From contig USMR01000041.1 of assembly GCA_900555815.1 (NCBI GenBank), positions 1 through 6,857 on the forward strand: 6,857 nt of DNA, read 5' to 3'. The translations under genes were made by a program, and so were the position numbers. Shown here in pieces: positions 5,440 through 6,857 of this stretch. The notes below the pieces were generated by a model. The model saw nothing but the letters and a program-made list of their open reading frames with translations. It searched no databases and was not told the DNA's origin. The number at the start of each line of letters is the position of its first letter. Within the stretch, counting starts at the first letter, position 1. Origin of the DNA: an uncultured Collinsella sp. (GTDB lineage Bacteria; Actinomycetota; Coriobacteriia; Coriobacteriales; Coriobacteriaceae).

Positions 5440-6777
5440 CTACTTCCCAAATAGCGCACCCAGCAGGCCGCGACGTTTGGGCTTCTCCTCTCGGTAGGAA
5501 CCCTCGACGGCGGCTGCAACCTGGCGCGGTTGCTCGCCGCCTCCACGGCGCACGATCTGGTACAGGAACGGCGATTTAACGTATTTGACCTCGACGGGCG
5601 TGGCGTGCACGGTGCTCTCACCGGACAGATGCAGACTCGGGCTGAGCGGCGCCACAATATGCGTCTCGCGCTTGTCGCTAAACACCACCGCGGCCGCGCG
5701 GCCCGTCTGGCCGTTTACGGCGATGCGCACCTGCTCGCCGTCGCGGCTATCCGTTGCCGGACGGTCGACAAAGTACACCGGCACCATAACTAGGCCGTCC
5801 TTGTGCTTGCGGGCCTTGCGCGCCCAGGTGCGGATGCTCTTTTTATTGAGCCCCAGTACAGCCTCGGCGTCGTTGCCCGCAACGTCGAGCGCCAGCTTAT
5901 CAATGACCACCTGGTCCTTGGTAGACGCATCGACGGAGACGACGCGAAAGTCGCCTTCCTGCATGGCGGGATCGAACGGACCGACCTTGGCAAAGTCCCA
6001 CGGCTCCAAAATGCCCAGGAGGCGAACGTCCAGGTAGTTTGCCCTGGGATACGCCCAGTCGAGCACCTCGTAGTACACCAGGGTCTCCTTGCTCAGGCCC
6101 TTGACCGGGAAGGACGCCATCATGCGCAGGTCCGCCAGCGCCATGGGGAAATAGAAGAGCATCATGTCGTTTTGGATCGCATCTTCCACGTCGTGCCCGG
6201 CAAAGGCGTCGGGGTACTGGCGCACCAGCTGCAGTGCGTTGGCACGTGCCTGCTGCGGCGAGATTTCGCAGGGAATGCCCTGCTCCGGCACATACTCTGC
6301 ACCCACGCCCATGGTCAGACGCTTGCAGAAGGTACCGGGCTTGAGCAGGTCGGCAATGCCGATCTTGTTGCCGCAGGACGGGCACTCAAACACACGCTGC
6401 GTTGACTCGCCCTCAAAGGACGCTCCGCAGAAGGGGCAAGGAATGCTCACATGCGTAGCCTCTTGGAACTCTTGCGCCGTGCCGCGATCCTCCCACAGCA
6501 GATGTTCCAGGACCGACTGATTGCGCCAGTGCGAATTGAAGAAATACCAGTCCGGGTCCTCCGGGCGCTCGAGTTGCGACACATGCGTGAGCTTGAGCAG
6601 TCCATCCACCACCGTCAACGGCGTATGGCGAATGCCCAAAGCGCTCTTGGGCTCTCCGGCGTCCGCCTGCCACGGAATGACCGCACCGCAATAAGCGCAC
6701 TCAAAGCTGCGCTTAGCTTGGTGTGTGTACATAGGGCCGCCGCAGTTTTGACATTTAATGGCAAACATCTCGTCCAT
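5440..6777 (-). CDS. Double zinc ribbon protein of unknown function, 445 residues
   Basis: The protein starts MDEMFAIKC. Two zinc ribbons are visible with identical spacing, C-x2-C-x14-C-x2-C: Cys9/12/27/30 and Cys114/117/132/135. Both end in a similar RxFECxxCG segment. Between them lies a Trp/His-rich section (about 75-105, with DPDWYFFNSHWRN and EHLLWED). The part after the second ribbon (EQGIPCEISPQQARANALQL and an MMLFYFPMALADL strand) resembles the IPF-type core of bacterial TFIIB-type zinc ribbon proteins, which is an inference from pattern. No signal peptide or clear membrane segment is present. The C-terminus is basic and then hydrophobic (EEKPKRRGLLGALFGK), which could bind membrane or nucleic acid. 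The ATG at 6777 is chosen because AAAGGAGG lies 8 bases upstream. A longer frame from 6828 adds 17 residues without such a site. It appears to be a lone gene, and its function is unknown. Confidence 0.85.
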   Translation of the reverse strand: MDEMFAIKCQNCGGPMYTHQAKRSFECAYCGAVIPWQADAGEPKSALGIRHTPLTVVDGLLKLTHVSQLERPEDPDWYFFNSHWRNQSVLEHLLWEDRGTAQEFQEATHVSIPCPFCGASFEGESTQRVFECPSCGNKIGIADLLKPGTFCKRLTMGVGAEYVPEQGIPCEISPQQARANALQLVRQYPDAFAGHDVEDAIQNDMMLFYFPMALADLRMMASFPVKGLSKETLVYYEVLDWAYPRANYLDVRLLGILEPWDFAKVGPFDPAMQEGDFRVVSVDASTKDQVVIDKLALDVAGNDAEAVLGLNKKSIRTWARKARKHKDGLVMVPVYFVDRPATDSRDGEQVRIAVNGQTGRAAAVVFSDKRETHIVAPLSPSLHLSGESTVHATPVEVKYVKSPFLYQIVRRGGGEQPRQVAAAVEGSYREEKPKRRGLLGALFGK

Positions 6778-6785
6778 GGAAACGT

Positions 6786-6793
6786 CCTCCTTT
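6786..6793 (-). promoter_or_regulatory. Ribosome binding site deciding the zinc ribbon protein start
   Basis: On the - strand this is AAAGGAGG, a near-perfect Shine-Dalgarno sequence 8 bases before the ATG at 6777. It rules in favour of the 445-residue protein and makes the region from 6778 to the window end an upstream leader. Confidence 0.88.
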
Positions 6794-6833
6794 GCACAGG
6801 GGCTGTCGGCATTAAGTATGTCGATCAAACAGG

Positions 6834-6853
6834 CACATGCCCATACCCATGTG
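6834..6853. repeat. Short inverted repeat upstream of the zinc ribbon gene
   Basis: CACATG (6834-6839) and CATGTG (6848-6853) form 6-bp arms around an 8-base spacer, about 57-76 bases before the ATG at 6777. The position would suit an operator or leader hairpin, but the arms are short and the window ends 4 bases later. Confidence 0.35.
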
Positions 6854-6857
6854 GCCC

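Noticed and set aside
5803..6405. A 200-residue + strand frame opposite the zinc ribbon gene
   Set aside because: The - strand gene has the cysteine motifs and an ideal ribosome binding site. The + strand frame is its reverse shadow.
6778..6828. Extended start of the zinc ribbon gene at 6828
   Set aside because: The added 17 residues include the sequence that forms the strong AAAGGAGG site, which clearly serves the ATG at 6777.

Overview
The window looks like a stretch of a GC-rich actinobacterial chromosome, most likely a gut Coriobacteriia such as Collinsella. The pointers are C/G-ending codons, a Tat-exported surface protein with an LxxTG-type sortase signal ahead of an Ala-rich membrane segment, and strong GGAGG ribosome binding sites. 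The genus is an inference from style, not from a marker gene. There is no tRNA, rRNA, CRISPR array, transposase, integrase or phage structural gene.

Layout: (1) 46-639 (+) encodes a small secreted lipoprotein and is closed by a strong intrinsic terminator at 711-743. (2) After a roughly 300-base intergenic region, 945-3434 (+) encodes an 829-residue Tat-exported, cell-wall-anchored protein. It has a beta-trefoil (ricin-like) region, a bacterial phosphatidylinositol-specific phospholipase C domain with all expected catalytic residues, and Ig-like stalk domains. A hairpin terminator follows at 3464-3503. (3) 3529-3798 (-) encodes an 89-residue protein resembling a bacterial PH-like domain and converges on the phospholipase gene. 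(4) 3963-5015 (+), divergent from it, encodes a complete YhcG-type (DUF1016) PDDEXK nuclease. (5) 5016-5439 holds no convincing gene. It has a long perfect inverted repeat, a possible 3' remnant of a lost gene and a hairpin that could terminate in either direction. (6) 5440-6777 (-) encodes a 445-residue protein with two matching zinc ribbons and a basic C-terminal tail.

The genes do not form one operon. Strand changes and terminators split them into single-gene units. The first two are envelope proteins and the phospholipase is the clearest host- or lipid-directed activity. The YhcG nuclease stands alone, with no restriction-modification partner in view. No multi-gene new system is visible. 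The most interesting items are the domain architecture and odd anchor of the phospholipase, the solitary nuclease with its unusual codon patch and adjacent scar-like region, and the duplicated zinc ribbons.
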